Shown one piece after another: positions 13,397 to 28,300 of a stretch of 64,000 nt of DNA. The notes under the pieces are model-generated. The model saw only the letters and a list, made by a program, of their open reading frames with translations, was not told the origin of the DNA and searched no databases. The stretch covers positions 282,705 through 346,704 of the forward strand of contig JAURVB010012425.1 of the NCBI GenBank assembly GCA_033002965.1. The letters run 5' to 3'. Source of the stretch: Piper betle (taxonomy: Eukaryota > Streptophyta > Magnoliopsida > Piperales > Piperaceae). Each line of letters begins with the position of its first letter. Position 1 is the stretch's first letter. The position numbers were made by a program, and so were the translations under genes.

Positions 13397-16300
13397 TCAG
13401 GGGGATGAAAAGTATGGGTGTTGAAGAGCATCATCAACGCTCAGTCGATCATCCTGTAGACATCATAAAAAGACATCAAGAATAAAACAAGAGTTAAGAA
13501 CCATGAAAATGTCATACAAGTACAACATCATGTTAGAAATTACCTGATGACTAGTCTAATTTTCCTTACTAAAAAACAGAAAAAGCTAACATCAAACACA
13601 ACATAAAAGCTATTCCAATTAATTAGTCCTATAAAAGAAACACTTTTTACAGTCATAAATCAGTTTCATAATCAGCATAACTTGGACTTACAGGATTCCA
13701 ACGTAGTAGTTGGCGTACCAAACGCATAGCATTGAGATTTGGAAACCTGAAGATTTCATAATACAGCTTTAGAAAATACAAAATCATCGAAGGCCAAGGT
13801 ATCTTTACACTGTAAAACAAATAACACAACTCACCCAAGTTTGAGAGGATCTTTACTCTTCACAAAATGTAAAAAGCCTCTTCAGAGCATTTCCATGACG
13901 CAGGCCACATATTAAGCTTTCAAAAAATAATAGGGCCACATATTAAGCTTTCACAAAATAATAGTTTAAGTCAATCAAATAACTAGAACTTTATAATAAT
14001 AAGCTTATGTCCCAAAGCTGCCACACACTAAGCCAAATTCTGTCAATCAAATGAACAGGAACAACCACTTCACCTAAAACGCCAGAAATATCTCATGCTG
14101 AGCATTATAAAATCACTAGATACAAAAAATATATCCTTAAAGCATCATGAGAGAAAGTTTAGAAAACACATCCTAGTCTTACTTTTACAATGATCACATA
14201 ATCAGAACAAAAATAACAATTAAATAATTCGAAAGTCAGAATTACATAGTAGTTAATACATAACACTTAAATGAAAATCTCTGACGCGACTGTTGTTGTT
14301 TACTGCACAATCATCCAAACAAGAATTATCCCCACACGGTCATACTTTTTATTCAACTTGGTGCAAGTACTGCTGTATGTGACTGATGTTAACAGAGGAA
14401 AGATTAGTGTAAAAAATACAAGCTGCAAGAGGTTTAGAAGTACAAGGAATAGACCACTTTCCATTTTAAGGTTGACATATGGTTGAGTAAAAAAATTATT
14501 TTCATGAATCATGACAGTATAAAGATGAAGGTTAAAGGCTGGGGATTGAATTGAGGGAGAGCACTCTTCACCTCAGGCCATTTGATTTTTCAGTGGAAAA
14601 AATAAAACAAGACATCCGTGACCATCTCCTTAATAGAATCACCGCTTGTGCTAATAGTCCCTAAATAAAACCTTCATTTTATCCCCTATAAGCTCCAGTA
14701 TCAATGAGAATTTAATTCATTATCTTACTATGCTATGGTTTTCCTCTTACTTTTTTCATTTCTCTAACTACATTAGCTTTGATCTTGAAGCTAGCTATTA
14801 AACTATCGGATCCAACTCTGTTATTCATAACTGCTTCTGACACATATGAATGTCTTCAACAAGCCAGATAAGCCAACCACAGACAAGAAGAAAAAGTGCA
14901 TCAGATGCTATTAATATTCAGACATTATATAAAACTGGACAACAAAAAATAAACACTATGCAATGCACATAAAAACAAAGCATGCATTAAGAAAAACCAA
15001 ACTCAATTCAATAAAAAAATTCCAAATAACTTAATAGAGATTATAATAGTCAAGTAAAACTTACATCATTTTTTATTCTATCTGGCCTATGCTGGCGTGC
15101 ATGGCTACCAGGATCCAATATACACATATCCATTAGAGATTTTAGCCTGAAATAAAGCATTAAACATGACGTTTAAGTCCTAGGGTAGAACCGTGGTCAC
15201 AACATGTAAAACAAAAAAGCATTAAACATGACTATGTACAGAAAATCGGAACTCTAAAATGTAAAACACAGCAATAGAACTCTAGTGATAATTGCTCGTC
15301 AAAATAAAACCATTTAGTGCTGTATTATAATTTCAAAAGAAATACAGCAGCATTGAGTTAAAATGTGGACTCATTCTCCCATCTTCAGAGGATCAGTTGA
15401 CAAAGAGATTCTGACGTCAAAACTCATGACTTTTTATGGATATCAATAAAAGAGCAAACAATCATTGATTAGTTGGCAACTCCAGCCTAACTTGGACAAG
15501 GCTTGGAAGATAAATATGGAGGGATTTTCTTAAGGAATGAGAAATTGAAAAGAACAATGATAGTTTTTTATGGATTCTTGGAGGATTTTAACAACGAAGT
15601 CCTCTAGCAATGAATGGGATGAAATTGCAAAGCAGGGGTAGGAACATCTAGAAGGATTTCCATGAGGAATCAGTAATCGGAAAAGACAATGATGGGCTTT
15701 TAGAGGATTTCGAGTGTGAGGTTCTCTCCCTCCTTCTAAGGTTGGGGTCAAGCATAACACATTTAAACTCTTGGTCCTCAGAACAAACCTTTCAGAGTCA
15801 AGAAGCCCAATCACAGAATGGCTTAGCTTCTTTTCTCGGAATTTATGCATCAATACACTATTTTTGCAAATTTCTAATTTAGATTGCTATATCGTGTATG
15901 ATTTGCTTCTTCATGCACAAGATTCTAACCACCTACGTGATTATGCATCCAAACTTACCTGTAAGCTAAGTCTTTCATGCTTTCACTCCATCCACTAAGG
16001 TGTTGATCTAATAGAGTGCGAACCCGTGCACCAACATCAAAAACATGTGGTGATCCCAAAATTAGCTCTAAAATAACAACACCAACACTCACACATGTCA
16101 TACCTGGCACAAAAGATTTTCATAGTCATATCTTATTTCAAGAAATTTCAAGAAATAAAAAACTTATATAGGAAGGAGAGGCACTTCAAAGTGGAGTTTG
16201 TGGTCCCACGAAACCAACTCGAATTTAGAAGAGCTTCAGGTGGAGCATACTCAAAAGTTTGTTCTGCACTGTAGAGTGTAAAAAAAACAGATTACGAGTG

Positions 16301-19300
16301 TTAGACACTTAATATAATTGACAAAAGTTTCTCATAGGATTCACAAGTGCAGGACTTGCAATTTTTTGCACAAAGCACCTTTCCTGACACCAACTCTCCT
16401 CATTTACCCTAATAATGTGTCAACGCAATAAAAATATTTTCCCAAAAAAGAGATCCACACTTTTGAAAACATAAGCTTTGTGAGGAGAATAACTACAAAT
16501 ATGTACATATATCTCACAAAAACGACCACACAAAGAGAGAAAAATAATCAATAAGTTTGCATGTTATAAACATAACTGAAATAATGAAATAGCCATTATA
16601 AGAAATTAGAAATGAGATGTTTATTATTCCTCTTACAATTCTTATCATTAACAGAACATTCAAAGCAAACAAATATGAAACCAGCTTTTAAGTGTAGAAT
16701 TTAAAAAGCCCACAAATGAAAAGCAAGCTTCCAAGACAAAGTGATCCAAGAGTATCATCCTAGATTAGGAAATATTTTTATGTAAACTTCTCTTCAAGAC
16801 TAAGCAATAGTATTAATGTATTTAGGATTCCTTTTACGACAAGTTTAGTATTACCTTGTATAGGACTTCTTTTGTATGTAAGTTATTTTTTTAGTTAGAC
16901 TATTGGTGGCATTATAATATATGGTGGATATATTAATCAATGTAAAACATGTTTTTAATAAATTGTAGAGTTTTTGCTTTGATTATCTCCCCTTTTGAAT
17001 TATTTATCTATTATTCTCCCGTTTCATATTCCATATGTATTTCTCCCCCTTTTATATATTTCTTGAAAGTTGCCCCTTGTTATTTTGTCTGCATAATCCT
17101 TGGTGACAATCTCCTTAGCATCAATATCACCCATCCACCCTGCCCATTTTTGCTACCCGAATGCCATTGCAATGTTCAAAACAATAATCCGCAAAAAAAT
17201 GCCATATTGTAGACGGCTTGAACAACAAAACAAGTGTATAGTAAGTATGTGGGTATCCCTGTCAAGGGATCTTTGCCGACAATTGGGCCAGCAAATAATA
17301 AAAGCTCTAATACCAATTGATGAGTACCTTTTGAAAATCAACAGAAAGAATATAAATACAGATGCAAGGGCAAAATAATTGATGAATAATTCAAGAGGAG
17401 ATCATCAATGTAAATAACTTTTCAATTCATCAAAAATATGTTTTAAATTGATCATTACATCCCTTATTTATAATATAAATAAATAATTGCCTATTAAAAA
17501 TAATTTTTCACAAAATAAGTCTAAAACAAGGAAATACAACAAAAGAATGCCTACATACATTAACACTACTTCTTAATTAAGAAGAAAAAAACCATATAAG
17601 GAATATTTCTACTTTATAAAGATGCTCATTCATCACAAAGTAATAAATTTTATATGGGAATCCTACCTAGATGGACCATGAGTTCCATACAAATTCTTCC
17701 AAGTGAATCCATCAATAGCACTGCCAAAGTCTATGATACGCCTGAAACTCAAAAATAAATTCTAGAGATTTCATGACACTTATATACATGATTAAAACAT
17801 CTATACAAGAACAAGCAATCACTTGTGGAATCAAATATGCCGTGTAAACAGCTTCTACAAGAAAAGTAATTGCATCATTAAATTGTTATAGTATCAAGAC
17901 ATACTTTGCCACTTTGTTTATGAATGGTTTTATGCTGTTGACTTAAATAAAATACAATTCTTCTTCCACCTCATCGCAAAGCAAATAATTGTTAACGAGA
18001 AAGGTATGTTGCTGACATCAGCTACCTACGATAATAAGATGATGATGCACATTTAAATTAAGATACATAATGACATTGATGAAAATTTTTCAAGTTTTAG
18101 CTCATTATCCTCTATGAAAGAGCACAACATGAAGGATATCCAGTGAAAAATCTTTCTTGGCTTGCATGATTTTGTGTTATCGATTTCGATGGGAAAGTAA
18201 CAACCAATGACATGGAGCCCATGTCGTCAATCACTTCCAGCTAAGATAGGTGTATAGGTGCTAGCAACATAATACCTTCCTAACCTGATTGCACAATAAT
18301 CTTTATCCTTTTACATAATATACCTAAGGGACATTTGTGAAAAATAACAACGTTGGATTAATAAGATTCAAAATATTATTTGAACCAATCTACAAGATAC
18401 TTGAAAATGCATAGACAAAATCAGCTAAGACCTTCAAATTACACGTGTCTTGAGTTTTAAGAAAAATAAAAACCATATTACATGCAAACATTAAAAATGA
18501 GCCCATGAATCATGACAAGTAAAAGTAAAAATGTCCATGGATAAGCTTAAAAAAATTTTACATATTGACAGTGTAGAGTCTGTCACTACTCGGGAATGAC
18601 CTCAAGCACCCTCCTGTTTCGTCTTCAAAGCAAATGATCATATTCTCTTTGCAGAAAAAAAAACAAGTATAAATTAGTATGATACCAGAAAAGAAAATGT
18701 TTCAAATTCGTTAATTGGTAGGAAAAAAACCCTTCAAACATGATAAAAAATAAATTAGTCATCTAAGTGTCCTCTTTCAAGACAGCCCGAAATTCTGGAA
18801 CCAGTTTTTGGAAGTCCTGGCTGGACTACAGTTTTTGTTGCACCATCATACTGTTTTCAGCTAGACGATTTTCTTTCATTTGGGACATTGTAAGGCATAC
18901 CAAGGTTTAAGTAAAATTTTAATCTGATTCTGGGTTAAACAGCTAGCTTCATTATAACTGGTTGACAGCTGTATGCAACTAGCTATTATTGGTGGCTGGA
19001 GTTAAGGCTGTCAGTGACAGTTCAGTTTCCAAGTACAAGAAAAACAAAAGGAACAGATCTTCTCTGCTCCCAGTAGAGGAAATCCAGGGAGAAAAACAGT
19101 ACTCCCTTCCCTCTCAGCTGCCAATTACAGCAACTACTATCATCACCTTCTTTCAGCCTCTTGGCTGCCGGGTCACTGGACCTCTATCTTAAGATACTCT
19201 TGTCTTTTTCCTGAGTTTGCTCCTCCAATTTGGTTGCTGCAGCACAGGTTAAACTTGGTTGTCTTCCTATTTATGTTTACTGAAACAAAAGCTTGTGTGT

Positions 19301-22300
19301 TTCTACTGGTTTTTGTGTCCTTCTGCTGTTATTTGATTGTTGAGTCTTGTTCCTTTTATGGTAATTGAAATCTGGAAGTAGTCCCCAGCTAAAACTTGAG
19401 ACAAGCCTTATCCATCTCCTACTCATATCCTATTTCTACCACAACAATCATCCTAACTCTACCAACCAGAAATCAACCAAAATACAGCACAAACAGACAT
19501 TAGAAAACACATGAATTCACGACTGAAAATTGGATATGAAATTTTAAATAGATGAATCAAGGAACATTACAACAATTGAACTCTCAAATATTAGCTTTCA
19601 AAAATATTGGGCAAAGAACTCTTTGACATCCTAATGGGAAACAAGGAAGAAAAGAAGAAAGGAAACTAAACTCCACCAAATAAGAGATGACAGGAATTCA
19701 CTGTAGATAAGAGAAACTTTGAATTCACTAAGAAAAATTGCAAGATTAATAGTCAAAATCTCATAAGAGTGATGGAAAAGCATTCTAAGTTATAGACACA
19801 AGTTAACCAACCTAATTAACATGAACATAATAGTACTTTTGTGCAGAACCCATTTATGTTATATCAACTTCTTATACAAGTGCTACCATGAGTATAAGTA
19901 CTACAGCACAGTTGCACAAGATCAGTAAGAATATCAAATGATATACTGCAACTTCGCAAAATGGTTATTACATAAGAAACATCAAACTATCTGAGGCAAT
20001 TGGTGAACCAAAGGGTGATATTGCTATTGGAAATTACGTAACAAGGAACTATAGGTCACTTCTAATATATTTCCAGCTTAGATAAAAGGGTAATTTCCAA
20101 AGCCCAATGATGTGGAATGCCTCTATGAGACTGCAAGTTGAGACAGAAAAAAAAACGTCGACAAAATATACAGGCAAAAATGAGAATGTGAAAAAATGAT
20201 GCATCCAAAACAAAAACTAACATTTTTTTAAATGGTATTGTAAAATTTGAGGATGAAAACAATCAAATAGAAACTTTGTGAAAATCATTATTTGAACATT
20301 TTAAGGAGACCGACAAAGAGGTAGATGTGGACTTTCTTGGTGGACCAAATGAGATTAGGGAAAGGCCAAAAAAGACACTGAAGAAGGTATTTTGGAAAGA
20401 TATGGTGTTATTTAAGCATAAACATCATCTACAGAAAATAAATGAGCAGTATTTCTCAATGAATCATATGGGATTGGTGAATGATGATGATCATACATTA
20501 TGCATTACATGAAGGACCACACTCACCAGGTTTGATGTCCCTGTGGGTAATGTTGCGATCGTGACAGGATTTCAGCGCCATCATCTGAGAAGAAACAAAC
20601 AAGGCCTACTATGATGTGTAATATCTTAGAAACTTGTAGAAAAAAAACTGTTTAAAAAAGCATACCTAAAAACATACCATGCACCAGGCATAAACATGCT
20701 ATCATATGGTATGTGGAAAGACACATTTTATCACAGAACTAATACCATACAATATTGAAAACTCAAATCACTTCCAAAATACCACAACATGCACCAATGT
20801 TGCAATTAAAACATCAAAATAAAAATCTCAATTAACAATGTATGATTTTTGGATACTCAAAGAAGATGATATATAAAATAATGATGACTATCCTATGTCA
20901 TTAAAATACCAGCTGCCACACGATGTTACGCATCTCTTGCTTTCCTGCTTCAGATGTCTTCAACCATTTCCACCACGAAGAAGGTTTCAGCACCGGTGTG
21001 TTAATCATTTTCCTGTCTCCTTCATCACCATTAATTGATGTTTGCTCTTCTACCGTATATATTAATTTTGATAATGATATCCCTTCATAATGAAATACAA
21101 GCCAAATCTCCTCTGATTGAGATTCAAATGATTCTACATATCTTGCAATATGTTTCAGACCTTCTTCATAACTCAATATAGCATCATAAGAACATGAGTT
21201 AAAAGTACTCTCATGAACCCCTTTCATTTGAGATTTGTGTGGGAATACACATGCCGATTCATAAGATTTTGTTCTACAAGATATGGAAGCGTTTAAAAAT
21301 ACTTCCCCAAAATGCTTCTCTCGCAGTCCACTTAGATAAACAGTTGACCCTTTCTCCACCTGTTCAAAGAAACATAAAAGGTTGCTGAGTACTATACCAC
21401 ACAATCACTTCGAATTTCAAAGAACTAGAGCTAGATAAGAGAAGTTTATTAGACAGCAACCCAAATAACAAGTAATGAATCTATGAAAAAGAGGAAAAAT
21501 AATGCAAATGTATTGGAATACAAAAAAGAATGACAAACTTGGGGCAACATAAGAAATAAACCTTAATATAATAAACTGACAACTAGTCCAATGTGCCCAT
21601 TCTTCAATAACAGAAATAAAACATACTGCACTCCATAACTGCTCTCCTCTTGCTTGACTCACTATTTAAAATTTTTGTTATCCTAAAGAGTCATTCTCCA
21701 TCAATGTTCCATTACAACATGTTGGAAATAAATTTTGATGCAAACCAATTAACTCAAATGCTTTATAAAAAACCACATACCATAATGCGCTTTAGAATAA
21801 ACAAATTGCCACCACTAGAATCCATTGAGGAACAGTTCTTGTAAGAGTCCCCCAAGTATACATTGCCAACTTCACTAGATCCTGTTGAAGCATCACCACT
21901 GGAGCAGTTCCAGTGAACAGCCAACCAGACTTCACCAAATGCACCGCGATCATATCTTTTCTTTAACACATATCTAATATCAAAGGTCAACATCATTTCA
22001 CATCTCCAATTAATTTAAACTAAAAACAAAGTGAAACAAAGAAAAGAACATTAAAAGGCTGATATCAACTGAAAACCACAAATGAGAATGGTGCATAAGC
22101 ATACTATCAAAATGAAATCTTGAAAGAATTAAAAGATGAATGTCGGAAAAAAATGAGGTGGAAAATCTCATTCAATGGATATAACATTTCCCAAAAGTTC
22201 AGTTAGTCCCACATCCAATACCTAACATGTTAAGATCCAATATATTAGTACGGATGTGCTTAAGATCGTTAACTTGATTAATCACTTTTAAAGAGATGAC

Positions 22301-25300
22301 TAAATCTTTCAGTTTGTACTAATTGGACTGGGTCATTATAGAATTTAAAATCCTAAAAACGTTAAGTTAGTCCTAGATCCAATATATCAGTAGGGATGTG
22401 CTTATAATCTTCAACTTAATTAATCACCTTCGAGAAGATGACTAAGCTTGTTAGTTTGCACTAATTGGGTAAGATCCAATATATCAGTAGAGATGTGCTT
22501 ATGATCTTCAACTTAATTAATCACCTTTGAGAAGATTTGAGAAGATGACTAAGCTTGTCAATTTGCACTAATTGAGTCGGATCTTTACAGGTAGTATAAG
22601 AACGAATCTAAGACCGTGTTGAATGGATGGTGATATGTAAAGAAAAGGAATTCCGAGTACAGAATTTCCTTAAGATGAGTGGAATGCAACATCCCCAAAA
22701 ATTTAAGTTAGTCTTACATCCAATACTTATCAAGGTAAGATCTAATATATTAATGGGGATGTGCTTAGAATCTTCAACTTGATTAATTACTTTTGAAAAG
22801 ATAATTAAGCTCATCAGATTGGACTAATGGGGCCTTTATAGTGGACCATAAAGTACGTATCCCACAGTTTCTTTTTGTCCTCAACACATCAGGGTGACTT
22901 GTTATATATTACACAAAGGGGAATGACTTATTTATTTATTTAGGTCCTGCTTATCATACAATGCTACATTCCAACTGTGGAAATCCTAATAAGTAAAATA
23001 ACAAAATCCATCTTTTCTAATCATCTGAACCATTAATATCATCATTTTCATTATTTCCACAACCTGCCGATGAATGTAAGTTATCAAATACAAGATACAA
23101 AGCCGAATTCACTCACCTAAAATCTGTCAGAGCATGTTCAGCCGACTCATTTAAGTTAAAACTAGTGTCATTCAAAGGAAGTAAATTGAGCAGGACAGTA
23201 AACATGGAAAATTCCTCAGATTCTTTGTAGTTGTGGAAGCTTTTCCCAGAATTTAAACTACATAAGTTGTCTTCATAAGAGCCTAAGGTGCTTCCACCTG
23301 TAGATACATGAAAATATTTATATCCTTTGACGTTTAAGGAAGAAAGTCAAAATTTTCAAGACACAACTATGCTTATTCTTTAACATATCAAAACAAATTC
23401 CAAAATTGATTGTGCATGAGAATCATATTTTCTGCCTTGAATACTTAGTCAGTATCACATTGTAATTCTTAGAGGAATACCACCAGAAACTCAATCAAGA
23501 GAAGCAATAACATTAACAAATCTCTTATTTTTCCTCCTTTTTCACTAAGGATACAGAAGTCCCTGGCAAATTTCATCCAGCAAATCATCCAGGTTAGTAC
23601 CAAGGGTTAAAAATAAAAGAACTTGAACATGTCTCATAAGTGAAAGTTAGTAAATACAGCACTAAGGGAGCAACAAAGGGAAATATGTAGCATGTTAATA
23701 AAAATGATGTTGTTTATTAAAAAGAGATATCGTGTAACACAATATAAACTAGTTTAATATTTTGAAAGTTTACAGTTATCCACTTTCTTGGAACTTTTAT
23801 CTCAGTAAAACAGCCATTCAAAACAAACACCTGAATCAATAAACAATATATACAGAAGCAGCAAATCAAATAATCGGATGTTGTTAGACCTATTATTTAA
23901 CTCCAATCTTCAACAGATGAAATGGATGAAGGTCTATGAAAAAGGCACATTTGGATGATGATCAAACTAAACAAAATAAAATAGCATTAGAAGAACTACC
24001 ATGATAGCATTGTCCAACAATTTCAGATGAAGCCCAAGGGATAATTAAAGATTCTTCATTATTTATACCACAATCTTGAGCTTTCAATACATAGTCCACG
24101 CTGTCCTTAAGATTTTCCGACAAGTAGAAGCAACCAATTCCATTATTTTCCCCTTTGACCTATAAGAAGCATAAAAGAAATTTAGCAACAGAAGAATAAA
24201 GAAAATATACAAAATGATTCGCCTTTTGCATTATAAGTAAATGATACACCAATGGAGACTAAATTATCAACTTAGTGAATGAAAAAATAAGTTTATACCA
24301 AAAAAATTGGCTAGAAGCTCCTGTGAAAATGGTTTGAAAGATCCAAAGCCCAAAACAAATGGAGAGTATGGGATATAACAGATGAACGATCAACAATCAA
24401 CACAAAAGCTACTTAAATTAAGAAAAGGTTGGACAAATATTCAGAATATATAATAGAATCTTCACAAAATACCCTTAACTTTGAAGCAAAGACCAAACAT
24501 GTTTCTGGAGCAGCAAACCGCATTATCGGTAGACAAAAACAATAGATTCTAAATCTCTTGACTTATTACACTAATACATAGAATGGTCACAGTTACACAT
24601 AACTCCTTCAAATGTTTTATATGAATATACCCTTGATGCAACTACCCGCTACATCAATAAATAATTAAACAAAAGACTTTTAGAGTAGAATGGCCACAAA
24701 TAAGCCAGATGGGAAGAATAAACCATGCTTGAGAAGAAATTTACTCTCTTACCATCAATGATTTAAACTTCGCAGCTATCCGGTTAAAATAGTCCATAGA
24801 AATGAGGCTTGAGTTGGAACCAAAGACATCATCAACTAACAAGAGGAAAAGAGATCAGTCAAATTACAATACTGTAAATTTTAGCTGGTCTAACCACTTA
24901 TCCCAAAAGCCCGAGCTTAAAGGAAAGGGACAACTATATATTTAATTCAACAGTCACCCTCACATACAAGTAAACTTCTTAAGGCTTAGCACGTAGGCAA
25001 GCACGACGCAAATACTCCATTAAACGCAACATGGGATTCAAACCCAAGACCTTTGATTCTGATACCATGTAAATTTTAGATAGTGTAACCACTTGTTCCA
25101 AAAACTCGAGCTATTAAGAAAAGGAACCACTAAATATTTACATCAATAAATACAAATATTTTGTTGCATGAAAAATTATAATTGCACTGATATGAACATA
25201 CACAAAATTTCATGAACCACTATCCAAGAAATCCTTCTAATAAACCATCGCACAAGGTCTCAATTCATCGCTCACCTTACATGTCCAAATCCAAATACTG

Positions 25301-28300
25301 TATAGCGCCCTCAACTACAAGCAAATGGCTCTCAGGATGGCTCAAGGCAACTTTCTTTCAGACTTTTGTTTATAGATTTACAGTATTTACAAACTTTTGG
25401 ATAGCATGTCACTCAAATAGAAAAGCTTGTTAATGGGCATTTGAATAGAATTGGTAACAAAAGCGCGCTTACTTGGCTTCTGTAACCATTGCTCCCTCAT
25501 CCTAAGTTTCAACATAGAACAATCACTAATCTTGGCAAGCATACTTCTCATACTATTGCACAATCAATTAAAGTCAATTCATGGGCTCTAATAACAGAAA
25601 CCACAAGACCGCAAGTACTGATGAAGTTCTAAAAATTCAAAACTAAAAAATCCCTTATCAAATATTGATAATGGTGTATGATGGTTATCTACTACAAGCA
25701 AATTTTCCTTCAAGAGTTATTGGAACTTCCTAGGTGCACTTCCCCAAACATGTCATAACACCCTCCTGTCAGTTTCAAACATTGAACAAATCACCATGTT
25801 TTCATGGCTTGGTTGGTCATGTCTAATGAGATCATAAATCTAGACAACTTCCAAAAATGAGGTATCTTTCCTGCAAATAGGTACTCCCTCTGCAAGGCCA
25901 ATCGTGAGTCTAGAAACTATTTGTTTTTCCAATGCTCCTACAGCAAGCATGTTTGGAATGTTAGGTGAAATAAGTTACCTTTTAGGGCATGAGTTAATGA
26001 AATATAAGCATATTGTTGGATCAAATATATTAGTCAGGTCTAGTCATGTCTTTCTTAGTTAATGTAACCTCCAAGTAGGTTTACAGTCGATTAATAGTCA
26101 ATGCAAACGCCAAATGGGTTTATGGTCTTGACTTACTTGTTAGTCTGTAAATAAAGGTTGTATTCTCTCTATTAAAATCAATTAAAGAATGGAGAATTGA
26201 ATTTGTTTATAGGAATAGATTACAAGGTTTGGCAAACCTCATCCCATTTCTATCCCTCTCATTCCTAATTCAAGGAGGTTGGCATACCCTCAAAAGTGCC
26301 AAATCTTTCCCCAAATTCTCCAAATTGAGATTCAATCTTCAATTTGGGAAGCCTAATCATTAGGTTTAGGCTTGATTTATCTAAATCGAACCCAAATCCT
26401 AACAATTTGGCATCTTATTTTCCAAATATATCACGTGGGCCACCAAATCAACTCCTTTAACAATGAGATTAGAGAGCTTATTAATTACTTCCTGCTCCCA
26501 AGAAATGCATGTAAGTCTCCTCCAAAATCCTATTTTCTTAAATCTCTTCTATTAATTACAAGCACAAGAAAAAGGGTCTTCAATGATCACAAAAGATGTA
26601 TCAAGACTCATTAGCATCCTCCATATTCTCTCAAGTCCTGCTTGCTTTAAAAATCTAAAATTACAAGCACAAATTATTGGCCATTATCGCTTTACTTTAG
26701 ACATATGAATGAATGTAATTGCTCTAGCGCTCTCCTGGAATTCTTGTTTTTCCAATATTTTTGAAATTGTAGTTACCTTTTTACTAGTTTCCTATTAAGG
26801 ACTTTTAATTAAGCTCCAACTTAATCTTTCCCTAGGTGAGGGGTTTTAATGCAAATTTTATGTACATAAAAGTATCCAGCAACCCAATCTTAAATGTCAA
26901 TCTTAAGTGTAGTCTATATTCTATAAAATTTCTTTTATTGTTTTTATGCTTGGATGTTTAGTTATTACTCTTGATTCTTGGCCTTTTTTTACCTCTTTAA
27001 ATACACTGTGTCTTCTCTTTGATTTATCCATCTATTTTCTCAAAGCAATTCTCCATTTGACATCCTATCCATTCAGGCTGAGTTTCACTTGCACTCAAAT
27101 TTTGCTTTCTTGCTATTAATATAATATACACATTAATTTCCTCAATCATTTTCATTGACTTTATTCAGAAGTTCTTAAGGACCAGATACATAATAAAGTT
27201 ACGAAAATAAAAAATGTAAATAGTAGCAGATGAAGGAAGATAAGAACTATGCAATAAATATCTATGGATCATGAAATACAGTAACTAAAATAAGTGGCAT
27301 TGTAAAAGCCTAGCCGAACCAACAAATAGATTACCTGGCTTTTTTGAAAGGGATGGACCTTGTGGCTTATAAGATGCAACTTCGGTGCACGGTCTTGGTT
27401 CAGATATTTCTAGGACATTAGTCAATGTGAAAACAACTGCTGCTAAGTTATCCATGCTTCCTTTTTCATAAGCAGAGTTTACAATGTAATTAGCCAATGG
27501 GTGGAACCCCAAATCCTTGTGCACATCCCACAAAAGATCACAAACATCATCCACTGTCATCTTTTCAAAGACGCCATCAGATGCTACAACTAGATAACTA
27601 TCATTCTTAGAAACAGGCTGCCACTCTGTCACTTCGGGAACTGAAGTCACACCATAGCTAAAATCAAACAACCAAAAAAATGTGCAATTACTAGAGCATT
27701 GACAAAGCGGAATGTGAAATCAAACTGCATAATCCTCCAAACATACAGTTGACAAACAAAATAAAAGTTGACATAATATAATCACCACCAAGTAATCAAT
27801 GTGCTACCACCCATCAGTCACCTTTTATATGCCACATCACCAATAGCTCTAGATATAGCCAACTCTCCATTTACACGAGCAACACCAGCCCATTCAAAAA
27901 CATAACCACCAGCAGCTTCCACACGAGCTTTTTCATCTTCTCTGTCAGGATGATGATCTTTTGTCAGTTCTTTTGGATAAAAAAAAGCTATAGCATCATT
28001 GGCTGAATATCTTTTTGAGACAGTCACAGCAGCTTTATGTCGTTTCCATCGGTTATAATTAAAAAGCCTCCCTGGAGAGAGTAAATTTAAAATAATTAGA
28101 ACCAAAAACCATAGCAGATGACAGAGTAAACAATTTGTCACTCCCCAAAATGCAGAAAACATAATTGCAATATCTATTTCCAAATTGTTGTGGATCCAAA
28201 TTTTTGCCTATAAATAGAAACTCATTTCCACTATTTTCACCCTATGGCCCTTCTCCTCCCCACTCTTTTCACCCTGTGGCCCTTCTCCTCCGACGTTCCT

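Noticed and set aside
18989..19192. 67-residue plus-strand frame in a kinase intron
   Set aside because: No homology, opposite strand, and bounded by intron sequence.
27657..27657. KS instead of KR before YGV in the fused PP2C as a possible lesion
   Set aside because: Relatives, as I remember them, also have serine here, so the split AG/C codon is normal.
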